Positions 1 to 8,289 of a DNA stretch of 64,000 bases are shown piece by piece. The notes under the pieces are model-generated. The model made no database searches. It was not told where the DNA came from and saw nothing but the letters and a program-made list of their open reading frames with translations. Location of the stretch: assembly GCA_963747535.1 (NCBI GenBank), contig CAVVFX010000019.1:62001-126000 (forward strand). The letters run 5' to 3'. The position numbers were made by a program, and so were the translations under genes. Position 1 is the stretch's first letter; every line of letters begins with the position of its first letter. This DNA comes from CAVVFX01 sp963747535 (GTDB lineage: Bacteria; Acidobacteriota; Terriglobia; Bryobacterales; Bryobacteraceae).

Positions 1-447
1 GGTGGCGGGCTCGACGTTGACGCCGGTGCGGCCCTGCACGCTGTAGACGATGATGGGAAGCCGGATGCTGGCGGCGATGGCGTTGTAGTGCTGATACAGG
101 CCTTCCTGGGTGGGCTTGTTGTAGTAGGGGGTGACGGAGAGAATGCCATCCACGCCCATACGTTCCAGTTCCCTGGCCAGTTCGATGACTTCGTGAGTGT
201 TGTAGCCGCCCGCGCCGGCCAGCACGGGCACTTTGCCTTGGGCCTCTTCGAGCGTGATCTCGACGACTCGCAGATGTTCCTCGCGAGTCAGGGTGGGGCT
301 TTCGCCGGTGGTTCCGCAAGGGACCAGGAAGTTGATGCCCTGATCGATCTGCCGGCGGACCAGCAGCCGGAACGCCGCCTCGTCGAGGGGTTGACCGTCC
401 GATGGACGAAACGGAGTCACTAACGCCGTACCGCATCCTGTAAACAT
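1..447 (-). CDS. dapA: 4-hydroxy-tetrahydrodipicolinate synthase, 3' part cut by window edge
   Basis: Condenses pyruvate with aspartate semialdehyde, the first committed step of the diaminopimelate/lysine pathway; cytosolic aldolase-type TIM barrel. Reading from the ATG at 447 gives an uninterrupted 149-codon N-terminal half starting MFTGCGTALVTPF, with the family motifs PCGTTGESPTL (residues about 42-52), AGAGGYNT and VTPYYNKPTQEGLYQHY (the conserved tyrosine region), ending at YSVQGRTGVNVEP. The Schiff-base lysine lies beyond the window. A strong AGGAGG lies just upstream of the ATG. It is the last visible gene of the minus-strand lysine operon, 10 bases after dapB. Unlike the four genes before it, the visible part is in one frame. 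Confidence 0.93.
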   Translation of the reverse strand, partial: MFTGCGTALVTPFRPSDGQPLDEAAFRLLVRRQIDQGINFLVPCGTTGESPTLTREEHLRVVEITLEEAQGKVPVLAGAGGYNTHEVIELARELERMGVDGILSVTPYYNKPTQEGLYQHYNAIAASIRLPIIVYSVQGRTGVNVEPAT

Positions 448-457
448 GTCCCACCTC

Positions 458-1155
458 CTACTTGAATAATATGTCTGCGAACTCGAAAAATCCCTGCTTA
501 CCGATTACCCATTGTGCCGCCTTCAGCGCGCCGCGCGCGAAACCTTCGCGGCTGCGCGCCGTATGGCGAAGCGTGATGGTGTCGGCCGACGAATCGAAAC
601 CGATCTCGTGCGTGCCGGGAATGGCGCCGGCACGATTCGATGCTACATCGATTCTATGATGATATCCGGCGCTCTTCATCTCTTCGACCAGCTTCAGCAG
701 CGTACCCGACGGGGCGTCCTTCTTGGCCGAGTGATGAATCTCCCAGGCCCAGCTTCGTACAACTTCTCGCTGGCCAGGAGCCGCGCGGCTTCCGCGACGA
801 TGCGGAAGAAGGCGTGCACGCCGATGGAGAAATTCGGACTCCAGACCAGGCCTGTTCCAGCGCTCTCCACGGCCTGGCGGACTTCCTGTATCTGGTCGAG
901 CCAGCCGGTGGTTCCGACGACCAGGTTCACGCCTAGCGCCGCGATCCGGTCGCACATTTTCCGGCACGGCGGCGGGGATGGAGAACTCGATGGCGACATC
1001 GATGTCGCGAAAGTTGTCCGCGGTGATGCCTTCGAAATTGGCGTTGTTTGAATTCGTCGAGCTTGCAGCGTCACTGCGAAGCCGTATTCCGGGGCGAGGC
1101 TCTCGATGAGCTGGCCCATTTTTCCGTAACCTACGATGGCCAGATTATGGGGCAT
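458..1155 (-). pseudogene. dapB: 4-hydroxy-tetrahydrodipicolinate reductase, frameshifted
   Basis: NAD(P)H-dependent reductase following DapA. Start ATG at 1155 gives MPHNLAIVGYGKMGQLIE, the Rossmann nucleotide-binding motif. The protein can only be followed by changing frame three times: near 1050 (after FAVTL, into NNANFEGITADNFRDIDVAIEFS), near 951 (one extra base, into DRIAALGVNLVVGTTGW) and near 755 (one missing base, into WAWEIHHSAKKDAPSGT, which holds the catalytic His/Lys motif). The C-terminus GFFEFADILFK is normal. All parts of the family are present, so this is either a very recent pseudogene or a stretch with sequencing indels. It sits between lysC and dapA in the same operon. Confidence 0.85.
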
Positions 1156-1179
1156 GGGTTAGAAACCTCCTGGGGTGGC

Positions 1180-1225
1180 GGGGCAGGCAAGGCAGACCAC
1201 ATAAAACGATGGTCTGCCCCACGGC
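1180..1225. repeat. Dispersed hairpin repeat R1, copy 1 (between lysC and dapB)
   Basis: GGCAGACCA (1191-1199), a 10-base loop, then TGGTCTGCC (to 1218), followed by CCAC. It forms a 9-bp stem and lies in the lysC-dapB gap inside the operon. The upstream GGCTGC/GCAGCC hairpin seen in other copies is missing here. Confidence 0.85.
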
Positions 1226-1270
1226 TCCGGGCGGCGGCTCGACAGGCTGAAGTCTGTCCCACAAGGATAT

Positions 1271-2648
1271 TCACAGGTCGAATACCTCCGGGTCGAGGTC
1301 GGGGAAGAATTCGGTGTGCAGGGATTCTACGGCCTGATGGAGATCTTTTTCGGCGACCACTAAGCTGAGATTCAACAGCGACGCTCCTTGCGAGATCATG
1401 CGGATGTTGATGCCGTCGCAGCGCTTCGAAGACGCGCGATGCCACGCCCGGCGTGTAGCGAATATTTTCTCCCACCAGGCAGACGATGGCCTGGTCGCTC
1501 TTCGATGCGACACTTCGGAGAACTCGCTCAGCTCCTCGCAGATCGCGTCCAGCGTTCGCGGTGTTGTCGATGGTCAGCGAGACACTGACTTCACTGGTCG
1601 CCACCATGTCCACGGGCGTTTCGTAGCGGTCGAAGACTTCGAAGATGCGGCGCAGAAACCCGTGCGCCATCAGCATACGAGTGGAGTGGATGTTCACCAG
1701 CGTGATCTTCCGTTTGCAGGCGATGGATTTGACCACGTTGCCGCAGTGCACCGCTTCGGCGACGATGCGCGTGCCGGGCACGTCCGGCCGGCGCGAATTC
1801 AGAATCAGCACCGGAATGTTCTTCTCGACGGCCGGGACGACGGTGGCCGGATGCAGCACTTTGGCGCCGAAATAGGCCAGCTCCGCGGCTTCGGCAAACG
1901 AGATGGTCTTTACGCGATGGCCGCCGGGAAGAATGGTCGGGTCGGCGGTCAGCATGCCGTCGACGTCGGTCCAGATCTGGATCTCTTCGGCGCCGATGCC
2001 CGCGCCGACGATGGAAGCGGTGAAGTCCGAGCCGCCGCGGCCGAGCGTGGTGGTGACGCCTTCCTCGGTGGCGGCGATGAAGCCGCCCATCACCACGACG
2101 CCTTCCCCGGCGAGCGGAGGCACGACGGCGGCGAGGCGCGCGTAGGTCTCCGGAAAGAGCGGCGCGGCCTGGGTGTGGCGGTTGTCGGTGACGATGACGT
2201 GGCGGGAATCGAGATGCACCGAGGGCAGTCCGAAATGCTGGAAGGCCAGCGTCACGATGTAGCTGGAGAGGCGCTCGCCGTAGCTGGAGATGGCGTCGAT
2301 GGAGCGCGGGGTCAGTTCGCCCGAGGACGGCGAGGCCTTTGACGAGTTCGGTCAGCTCCTGGAAGTGCTCGTCGAGGGTGCGGTCGAGTTCGGCGCGTTC
2401 GGCGAGGGGCACCACCTGGCGGGCTTCACGGGAATGGAAATCGCGCAGGTCGTGAATCTGGCGGATGTAGTCTTCGCGCTTGCCGGCAATGGCTGCTGGG
2501 CGATGGCCAGCAGCTTGTTGGTGGTCTTGCCCATCGCCGAGACCACCACTACGGGCTTGCGGTCCACGCGAGACTTGACGATACCGGCGACGCGTTCGAT
2601 GGCGGCGGCGGATTCGACGGAGGTGCCGCCGAATTTCATGACAATCAT
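1271..2648 (-). pseudogene. lysC: Aspartate kinase, frameshifted
   Basis: Phosphorylates aspartate, the entry to lysine, threonine and methionine synthesis. The most likely start is the ATG at 2648 (MIVMKFGGTSVESAAAIERV; KFGGTS is the family signature). The body from about 2255 to 1560 reads in one frame with GRGGSDFTASIVGAGI, EIQIWTDVDGMLTADP and the start of the ACT regulatory domains. The C-terminus is in another frame (GINIRMISQGASLLNLSL, a lysine-binding ACT motif, to PEVFDL). Frame changes occur near 2460, near 2300 and between about 1560 and 1400. Total length, about 459 codons, is normal. No family segment is lost, so indel errors or very recent decay are both possible. Confidence 0.85.
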
Positions 2649-2666
2649 AGAAACGAAACAAATGGC

Positions 2667-2696
2667 CACGAATGAACACGAATGAACACGAATGAA
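2667..2696. repeat. Three tandem copies of CACGAATGAA
   Basis: Three consecutive 10-base units fill much of the 54-bp lysC-asd gap. The sequence resembles the CACGGATG-type repeats that often lie beside GxxExxY genes, and related copies flank the GxxExxY gene near 56 kb. No GxxExxY gene is present at this site. Confidence 0.75.
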
Positions 2697-2702
2697 AAGG
2701 CA

Positions 2703-3760
2703 TTAGTCGAGCATTCCTTCCGAATGCATCAGTTCGGCGTTCAGCACCGCCGCGCCGGCGGCTCCGCGAACCGTGTTGTGGCCCAGCGCGACGAACTTGT
2801 AATCGAATACCGGGCACGGCGCGCAGGCGTCCGATGAACGCCGCCATGCCGCGATCGCGCTCGGCATCTTTGCGCGGCTGCGGGCGGTCGGATTCTGGCA
2901 TGTATTGCACCGGACGCGGCGGGCGCGCTGGGCAGGTTGCGCTCCTGCGGGATACTGCTGAACGATTCGAAGGCGTTGCGCAGATCGGCTTCGGACGGCT
3001 TCGCTGACGAGCTCGACGGAGACGGTCACGGTGTGGCCATCGACCACCGGCACGCGATTGCAATGCGCGCTGACTTTGGCCTGCAGCGGCTCGATATGGT
3101 CGCCCGTGAAGTGCGCCCAGAATCTTCTGGGTCTCCTGCTGCATCTTCTCTTCTTCGCCGCCGATGAAGGGGATCACGTTGGCGCTGATGTCCATGGAAG
3201 GCACGCCCGGATAGCCGGCGCCGGAGATGGCCTGCATGGTGGTCGCGATGACGCGCGTCGATGCCGAACTGCTTCAGCGGTCCGAGCGCCATGGTCAGCA
3301 CGACGGTGGAGCAGTTGGGATTGGTGACGATCTGGCCTTTCCAGCCGCGCACGCGCTGCTGGCCGGGGACCAGCTTCAGGTGGTCGGGATTGATCTCCGG
3401 GACGAGCAGCGGCACGTCGCGATCCATGCGGTGATTCTTTGAATTGGAGACGACTACATGACCCGCCTGCGCGAAAGCCTGTTCGATCTCGGTGGCGACG
3501 GATGCGTCCATGGCGGAGAACAAGAGCCGCGGCGCGTTGCCGGGTTTGCACTCCTCGACGACACGGTCGGCGAACCGAGTCCGGCGCCAGCGCCGCCGAG
3601 ATGCCACTTGGCAGGCGTCCCGATAGTTCTTGCCGGCGGAGCGGTCGCTCGCGCCGAGCCAGGTCAGCGTCAAACCACGGATGGCCCTGCGAGAAATTTG
3701 ATAAAATGCTGGCCCGACCATGCCGGTGGCGCCGAGGATGCCGACTTCGATTTTGTTCAT
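2703..3760 (-). pseudogene. asd: Aspartate-semialdehyde dehydrogenase, frameshifted
   Basis: Reduces aspartyl phosphate to the semialdehyde used by DapA. The ATG at 3758-3760 overlaps the TGA of the upstream M20 gene by 4 bases (ATGA), so translation is probably coupled. The start reads MNKIEVGILGATGMVG (NADP-binding). The active-site region TNPNCSTVVLTMALGPL is present, as are GAGYPGVPSMDISANVIPF and a C-terminus with VDGHTVTVSVELVSEAV and FVALGHNTVRGAAGAAVLNAE, which fit the yeast/archaeal-type Asd. These pieces lie in three reading frames, with at least four frame changes (near 3700, 3620, 3250 and 3050). Confidence 0.83.
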
Positions 3761-4782
3761 ATTTCAATTGCCTGACCATGCGTTTGATAAATCTCGACGG
3801 CTTCGAGCAGTTGCCGTTTGGGCACGCGCTCGTCGAGGGTGTGCGCCACGTGGATGGTGCCGGGACCCATAGAAAAGGCGTGCCCCATGCGCCCGCAAAT
3901 GCGGGAATGTCCGTGGTGTATGCCACGACAGTCGGTCTCGAAACCGGGAAGGCTGCCGAGACGCACAGCGGGGATCTCCAGAACCTCGTGGAGTTCCGCA
4001 CGTCCGGCCACGGCTGCCTTCGATGGCGGCTTTGGTCGAGGCCGAATCGCCGACCAGACGGACGAAGATTTCGGCGCGCGCTTCATCGGGGATGACGTTG
4101 GGCGCGCGTCCGCCGTGAGATGGTGCCGATGTTCAGGGTGCTGGCGCCCAGAATTTCATCGACGGGCAACCGGACGCCGCGGACGGAGTCCAGGACGTCG
4201 AGCAGTTTTAGATGGCCGAGTCGCCGAGCTCGGGATAAGCGGAGTGCGCCATGCGTCCGCGGGCAACGATCTCGTAGCGGAGCGCGCCTTTCGAACCCAG
4301 CGCCAGCTTGTTGCCGGTGGGCTCGCCGTTGATCAGAAAGCGCGAGCCACGCGGATGCCTGGCGGCATGATAGCGCGCCTGCGCTGTTGCGTTCCTCGCC
4401 GACCACGAAGAGCAGCCCGAAGTCCCGCTCGCCGGCTTCGAGCAACTGCGCGGCCGCGTGAATCATGGACGCGATGATGCCCTTGGTGTCGCACGCGCCG
4501 CGTCCCCAGATGAAGTCCGTCGTCTTCGCCGGAGGGGAAGAAGGGCGGGACCGTGTCCATGTGGGTGGAAAGAGTGACGATGGGGGTGCTACCGAACTGC
4601 GCAAAGACGTTGAAGCGGTGCGGCTCGACGGCAATTTTTTCGACCAGTATTCTGTCGGAGGGACTATTGAATACGGCGGCGAGAGCGGTGAGATGGTCGT
4701 AGAGGAACATCCCGACGCGTTCCTCGTTAGGAGTCACGGACTCAATGTCGATCAGCGTTCTTGTCAGCTCGAAAACATTCAT
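3757..4782 (-). pseudogene. M20-family deacylase (DapE/ArgE-like), frameshifted
   Basis: Zinc-dependent amidohydrolase related to succinyl-diaminopimelate desuccinylase (DapE) and acetylornithine deacetylase (ArgE). Start ATG at 4782 (MNVFELTRTLIDIESVTPNE). Metal-site motifs are visible: LSTHMDTVPPF, GRGACDTKGIIASMIHAA and FVVGEERNSAGA. The C-terminus has the family ending GPGTIHVAHTLDERVPKRQL. The pieces lie in several frames, with switches near 4510, 4370, 4210 and 4080. It is the first gene after the lysine riboswitch and overlaps asd by 4 bases, which favours a role in lysine synthesis (DapE-like) over arginine; motifs alone do not decide this. Confidence 0.75.
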
Positions 4783-4889
4783 CGCAGAATCCACGGTAGT
4801 TGGTAAAGGATGATGCGAGCGCTGGGGGGAGAAGGCGGGTAGCGGCCTGACCTCCGGATAGCGCTCCACCCGCCGGCCACGGTGAGGTT

Positions 4890-5060
4890 GGCGACAGATG
4901 ACAGTAGCCGGGATTTAGCCCGAACTACCAGCCGCGGCAGGTTGCGTCTCCTGTCCGGCTTCGGCGGAAAAAATAGCCCCTTTCGCCGGGATCCGAAACG
5001 CATCGGAAGATCTGCCCGGCTAGTTTTGACTACCGCACCTCTACCAGAATTTCTAAGGAT
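4890..5060 (-). promoter_or_regulatory. Lysine riboswitch (L-box leader)
   Basis: On the minus strand, in order: GGTAGAGGTGCGG (5045-5033), AAAGGGG (about 4981-4975), CCGCCGAAG (4968-4959), CTGGTAGTTCGGGCT (near 4932-4917) and GGCTACTGTCATC (to about 4896). Their order and spacing match the conserved core of lysine riboswitches: the loop-E/turn motif AGAGGTGCG, AAAGGGG, CGCCGAAG and the closing CTGTCA. The element ends about 110 bases before the M20 start. No hairpin followed by a T-run lies between it and the gene, so control may be at translation. It supports the operon M20-asd-lysC-dapB-dapA being lysine-regulated. Boundaries are approximate. Confidence 0.87.
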
Positions 5061-5327
5061 AACACGGGGTGCATGGAGGCGGCACGAAGTCGGCGAGCGA
5101 GCCCGTCCAATGGACACTTCAATCGAAGTAGCCGTTTCGCGAGCGGCCTCGGCACTCGTGTGGGCTAGGTTGGGGACGTCACCAGGACGACTGCGAAGCC
5201 GAGGAGTTGCAAGCCGTGCAATTTAATCTGTTAGCAGCTACACTAACGAGGCTCCGCCTCAGACCGACGAGCATGTGGGCGTTGTAAGGCGTCGGCTAGA
5301 CGCGCATGATCGGCCCGCCGCTAGGAG
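5061..5327. other. No gene seen
   Basis: Non-coding stretch between the riboswitch and the GxxExxY relic. It presumably holds the operon promoter on the minus strand, but no convincing -10/-35 pair was identified. Confidence 0.5.
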
Positions 5328-5715
5328 CTAGGACTCATCGAATGCCAGTACCCGCCCTACAATGCCATCACGCAATAGCGGAACGTTGAAGTTGATGAGG
5401 AGGCCCGCCTTCCAGCCACCCAGACGCAGGTATGTCAGCAGTTGAGCCTCGTGGAGGGGGGTGATGCGATCAACGGCCTTGACCTCCACTACCCACGGCG
5501 TCCGCCACGACCAGATCGAGCCGATAGCCACAATCGAGTTTAAGTCCCTTGTATTGTACCGGCAGCGGCAGTTCCAACTGGAAGGGTATTTGGCGCAAAG
5601 CTAATTCGTAACAAAGACATTGGACATAAGCAGATTCCAGCAGTCCAGGCCCAATCGTGCGATGCACTTCTATGGCGGCGCCGATAATTGCCTCCGTGAC
5701 TTCATTGACCTTCAT
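5328..5715 (-). pseudogene. GxxExxY family protein, one frameshift
   Basis: Small protein of the PDDEXK_3 group named after its GxxExxY motif; molecular function unknown. The N-half (ATG at 5715, MKVNEVTEAIIGAAIEVH) contains the name motif as GPGLLESAYV and continues to YRLDLVVADAV. The C-half is in the next frame: VVEVKAVDRITPLHEAQ, LLTYLRLGGWKAGLLINF and VGRVLAFDES. Removing one G from the GGG run near 5505 joins the halves exactly (DAV-VVEVKAVD), so this is a single-base insertion. The length, about 128 codons, is normal. Flanking DNA at 5756-5841 carries CTCTGCG/CGCAGAG repeats of the kind often found near this family. Confidence 0.83.
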
Positions 5716-5755
5716 CGCATGAGTTTATCCTGGTTGCTCTTCTCCCCTGGGCTCC

Positions 5756-5841
5756 TTTTCTCTGCGACCTCCGCGCCTGCGGTCGACCCCAACGTCCGGT
5801 TCAATGATTAACCGGTAGAGACGCAGAGGGCGCAGAGGGAG
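5756..5841. repeat. CTCTGCG / CGCAGAG repeats upstream of the GxxExxY gene
   Basis: CTCTGCGACCTCCGCGCCTGCGG (in two orientations of the motif CTCTGCG) starts near 5760, and its inverted counterpart ACGCAGAGGGCGCAGAGG lies at 5821-5838. They bracket about 35 bases. Purine-rich CGCAGAG repeats of this kind are common near GxxExxY genes. Confidence 0.6.
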
Positions 5842-5946
5842 CATCTATCGTGACCCAACTGCTAATGCGGCGAAACGCCAACGCGCAAGCAAACTCATCG
5901 CAGGCTCCGCTTGCGTGCATGAGATGGAAGGTATTCAATAACCTCC

Positions 5947-6359
5947 ATGAGTGGGACCACCGTAAGGCGATCGCCCGGCCGTAAAGGCACCCCGCAAGCG
6001 GAGCCGCCATCGAAATTACCACAGACCGTGGCCGAAGTATTGGACCGGCACGTGACGCTGCAAGTGGAATCGATCGACCGCATGTATTTGAACGTAATCG
6101 TAGGCCGACCTATCAACTGCGCCGGCTCCGCCTTCACGGCCTGATCGAACGGATTCCCAAGACCCATCGCTACCAACTCACGAAATTCGGATTCCGCGTC
6201 GCCGCTTTTTGTACCCGCACTTACTCCACAATTCTGCGGCCCGGCCTCGGACTTGTGCTGCCGGCTACGTCATCCCTTCCGACTTCGTTGCGCCGCAGTT
6301 TCGATAAACTCGAACAGGAGGTCGAATCTTGGGTGCAACAGGCCAGACTGGCTGCGTAA
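5947..6359 (+). pseudogene. Internally deleted conserved hypothetical protein
   Basis: The 5' part encodes VAEVLDRHVTLQVESIDRM and YLNVIVGRP, which I recognise as the N-terminus of a roughly 400-450-residue hypothetical protein common in acidobacteria (of the form EVLxxHVTLEVESIDRMYLNVYVP). After a frame change near 6117 the sequence gives RRLRLHGLIERIPKTHRYQL, TKFGFRVAAFCTRTYSTILR and FDKLEQEVESWVQQ to a TAA at 6357-6359, which resembles that family's C-terminus. The large middle is gone, so this is a deletion remnant. The family assignment is from memory and moderately sure. Confidence 0.6.
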
Positions 6360-6401
6360 AACCTGACGCAAAGACAACAAGTTTTCTGCCTCAAGGAATC
6401 T

Positions 6402-6450
6402 AGCTGCTACGCAGCCGGACAGACCACAAAAGGCGATGGTCTGTCCTACG
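6402..6450. repeat. Dispersed hairpin repeat R1, copy 2
   Basis: GCTGC-TAC-GCAGC (6403-6415) followed by GGACAGACCA (6417-6426), a 10-base loop and TGGTCTGTCC (to 6446). Relative to the other copies, a C-to-A change in the left arm is matched by G-to-T in the right arm, so the stem is preserved. It lies just downstream of the sulfatase gene. Confidence 0.88.
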
Positions 6451-6475
6451 GGGAATTGGCTGAAGTGCTTTGTCG

Positions 6476-7915
6476 TTACGATTCCGCCGGATCCCCGGTT
6501 TCCCCGCGCAGTTCGGCGATGCGATTCTTCAGTTGGGTTACCAGGGTGGCGTGGGAGGCATCGGTGTAGAGATTATTCCGCTCGCCCGGATCGGCGTGCA
6601 GATCGTAGAGCTCCCATTCCTGCGGTTCCTGGTAATAGTGGATGAGTTTGTAGCGCTCGGTCCGAACGCCGCGGTGCGGGAGCACCTTCTCGCCCGCAGG
6701 ATATTCGTAGTATTCGTAGAGCCAGTCTTTTCTCCAGCCACCCTCATCTCCCCTGGCCAACCTGACGAGGCTCTTTCCCTGCATCCTGGCAGGAACCTCA
6801 ACGCCGGCGAGTTCGAGCAGAGTAGGGGCGAGGTCAAGGTTGGTGATCATCGCGTCCACTTTGCTACCCGCTTTGAATGCTTTCGGATAACGAATCATCG
6901 TCGGAACACGAATCGAAGGCTCGTGCATAAAGCGCTTATCGAACATTCGCCACTCACCCAGGAAGTAACCGTGGTCGGAGGTGTTGAGAATAATGGTGTC
7001 GTCCAGCTGGTTGGTGTTGGTCAGATGGTCGAGCACACGGCCGACGTTCTCGTCAATCGCCACGAGGCCCGCGCAATAATCCTTCACGAGTTCTTCGAGG
7101 GAACGGGCGCAATCTCCGGCGACGGTGGTTCCGACCTTGTTCTCCGCATTCGCGAAAGCGCGAGGTTTGCCGGGATAGTTCTTCTTGTCCTCGTCAAAGG
7201 TGGCCGGTTTGGCGATCGGAATTCCGTTGTATAAATCGAGATGCCGGCGCGCGCGATAGAACGGCGCATGCGGAGCCGTCCACCACAAGAGCAGACAAAA
7301 GGGCTTCTCGCGAGGCTGCTTCAGCCATTCAAGCGCATGATCAGTGACCACGTCGTCGGCGTAGCCCTCATACGTGTGCGGCCCTGTAATATTGCCCTTC
7401 CCCCCATCAAACACGACTGGATGATAGTAATTCGTGGCCGGATTGTTGTAAGCGAAATAATAATCCCAGGGTCGTTCCTTGGCTCCGTTGCCTACGTGCG
7501 CTTTCCCGCACAACGCGGTCTCATATCCAGCCTCGTGCAGCAGATCGGTGAACATCGGAATAGACGCCGGAAGGGGATCACGGGTGTTGTTGCCCAGGGC
7601 TCCGGTGGAATGAGAATACATTCCAGTCAAGGTCGCTGCCCGCATGGGCGCACAGAGAGCATTCATCACGAATGAATTACGGAAATAGACTCCTTCGTGC
7701 GCGATGCGATCGTGATTCGGCGTTTTGACGAGGGGGTGCCGCTCGAGACTCAGCGCGTCGGCGCGATGGCCTTCGCCGAGAAAGAAAATGATATTGGGCC
7801 GCTTGCCGCCGGTATTTTGTGCCTGGGCGCGCGACGCCATCAGCGTGGCAGCAGCGGTGCCGGCCTGAAGAAAGTCTCGTCTGGTTTGTTGGGGTTCGGG
7901 AGGATTATCGCTCAT
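6476..7915 (-). CDS. Tat-exported sulfatase family protein
   Basis: Arylsulfatase-superfamily enzyme of 479 residues, probably exported folded: the N-terminus has a Tat motif (TRRDFLQAG, residues 11-19) and an Ala-rich stretch ending ASRAQAQ. The sulfatase CxPxR box is CAPMR (Cys88), the residue converted to formylglycine in active enzymes. SHSTGALGNNTRDPLP, TALCGKAHVG and NTSDHGYFLGEWRMFDKRFM (second metal site) are also typical. Odd point: the first metal-binding motif, usually DDxR, reads GEGHR at residues 47-51, so both N-terminal aspartates are replaced. The gene stands alone; the R1 repeat follows its stop. Substrate unknown. Confidence 0.85.
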   Translation of the reverse strand: MSDNPPEPQQTRRDFLQAGTAAATLMASRAQAQNTGGKRPNIIFFLGEGHRADALSLERHPLVKTPNHDRIAHEGVYFRNSFVMNALCAPMRAATLTGMYSHSTGALGNNTRDPLPASIPMFTDLLHEAGYETALCGKAHVGNGAKERPWDYYFAYNNPATNYYHPVVFDGGKGNITGPHTYEGYADDVVTDHALEWLKQPREKPFCLLLWWTAPHAPFYRARRHLDLYNGIPIAKPATFDEDKKNYPGKPRAFANAENKVGTTVAGDCARSLEELVKDYCAGLVAIDENVGRVLDHLTNTNQLDDTIILNTSDHGYFLGEWRMFDKRFMHEPSIRVPTMIRYPKAFKAGSKVDAMITNLDLAPTLLELAGVEVPARMQGKSLVRLARGDEGGWRKDWLYEYYEYPAGEKVLPHRGVRTERYKLIHYYQEPQEWELYDLHADPGERNNLYTDASHATLVTQLKNRIAELRGETGDPAES

Positions 7916-8289
7916 GCGATTTCAGGCTATCACTAAGTACAGACTCAAACGCTCCGGGACCGCGCGGCGCAAGCGGGAACCTGCATCTGAAAGTCCACTC
8001 ACGGCGGTCGAGCGGAGTAACGACATTGGCCGTTTCAGATGTTTGCCGACGTTTCTGCCCCACCGACTCCGTAACTGAGAAGGTGAGAAAAAATCGATTC
8101 GCAGGCCAAAGGCCTACTCCACGATTCTTCGCGGGCCGCGGAGACCTTGACTGTTAGTAGTACCATTCTTTGCGACCTGCGAAGATTCAGACTATTAGTT
8201 GTACATGGAGTGCAAACCCTTCTGAGTCAAAGTGGAGTAGGCCGTTTCTTAAGGGTCGCGGCTCAGAAGTGTTTGGCTAGGCGGACTGC
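7916..8289. other. Intergenic region with R2 repeats
   Basis: Holds GCAGGCCAAAGGCCTACTCC at 8101-8120 followed by ACGATTCTTCGCGGGC, and an inverted relative GTGGAGTAGGCCGTTTCTTA near 8231-8250. No open frame with protein-like content is seen. Confidence 0.6.

Noticed and set aside
2667..2696. Short CRISPR-like array
   Set aside because: Units are 10 bases, adjoining without spacers; no cas genes.
6476..7915. Sulfatase-like protein as the missing glucan phosphatase of the glucan island
   Set aside because: It is Tat-exported with a sulfatase box, while the glucan enzymes are cytosolic; no evidence for the link.
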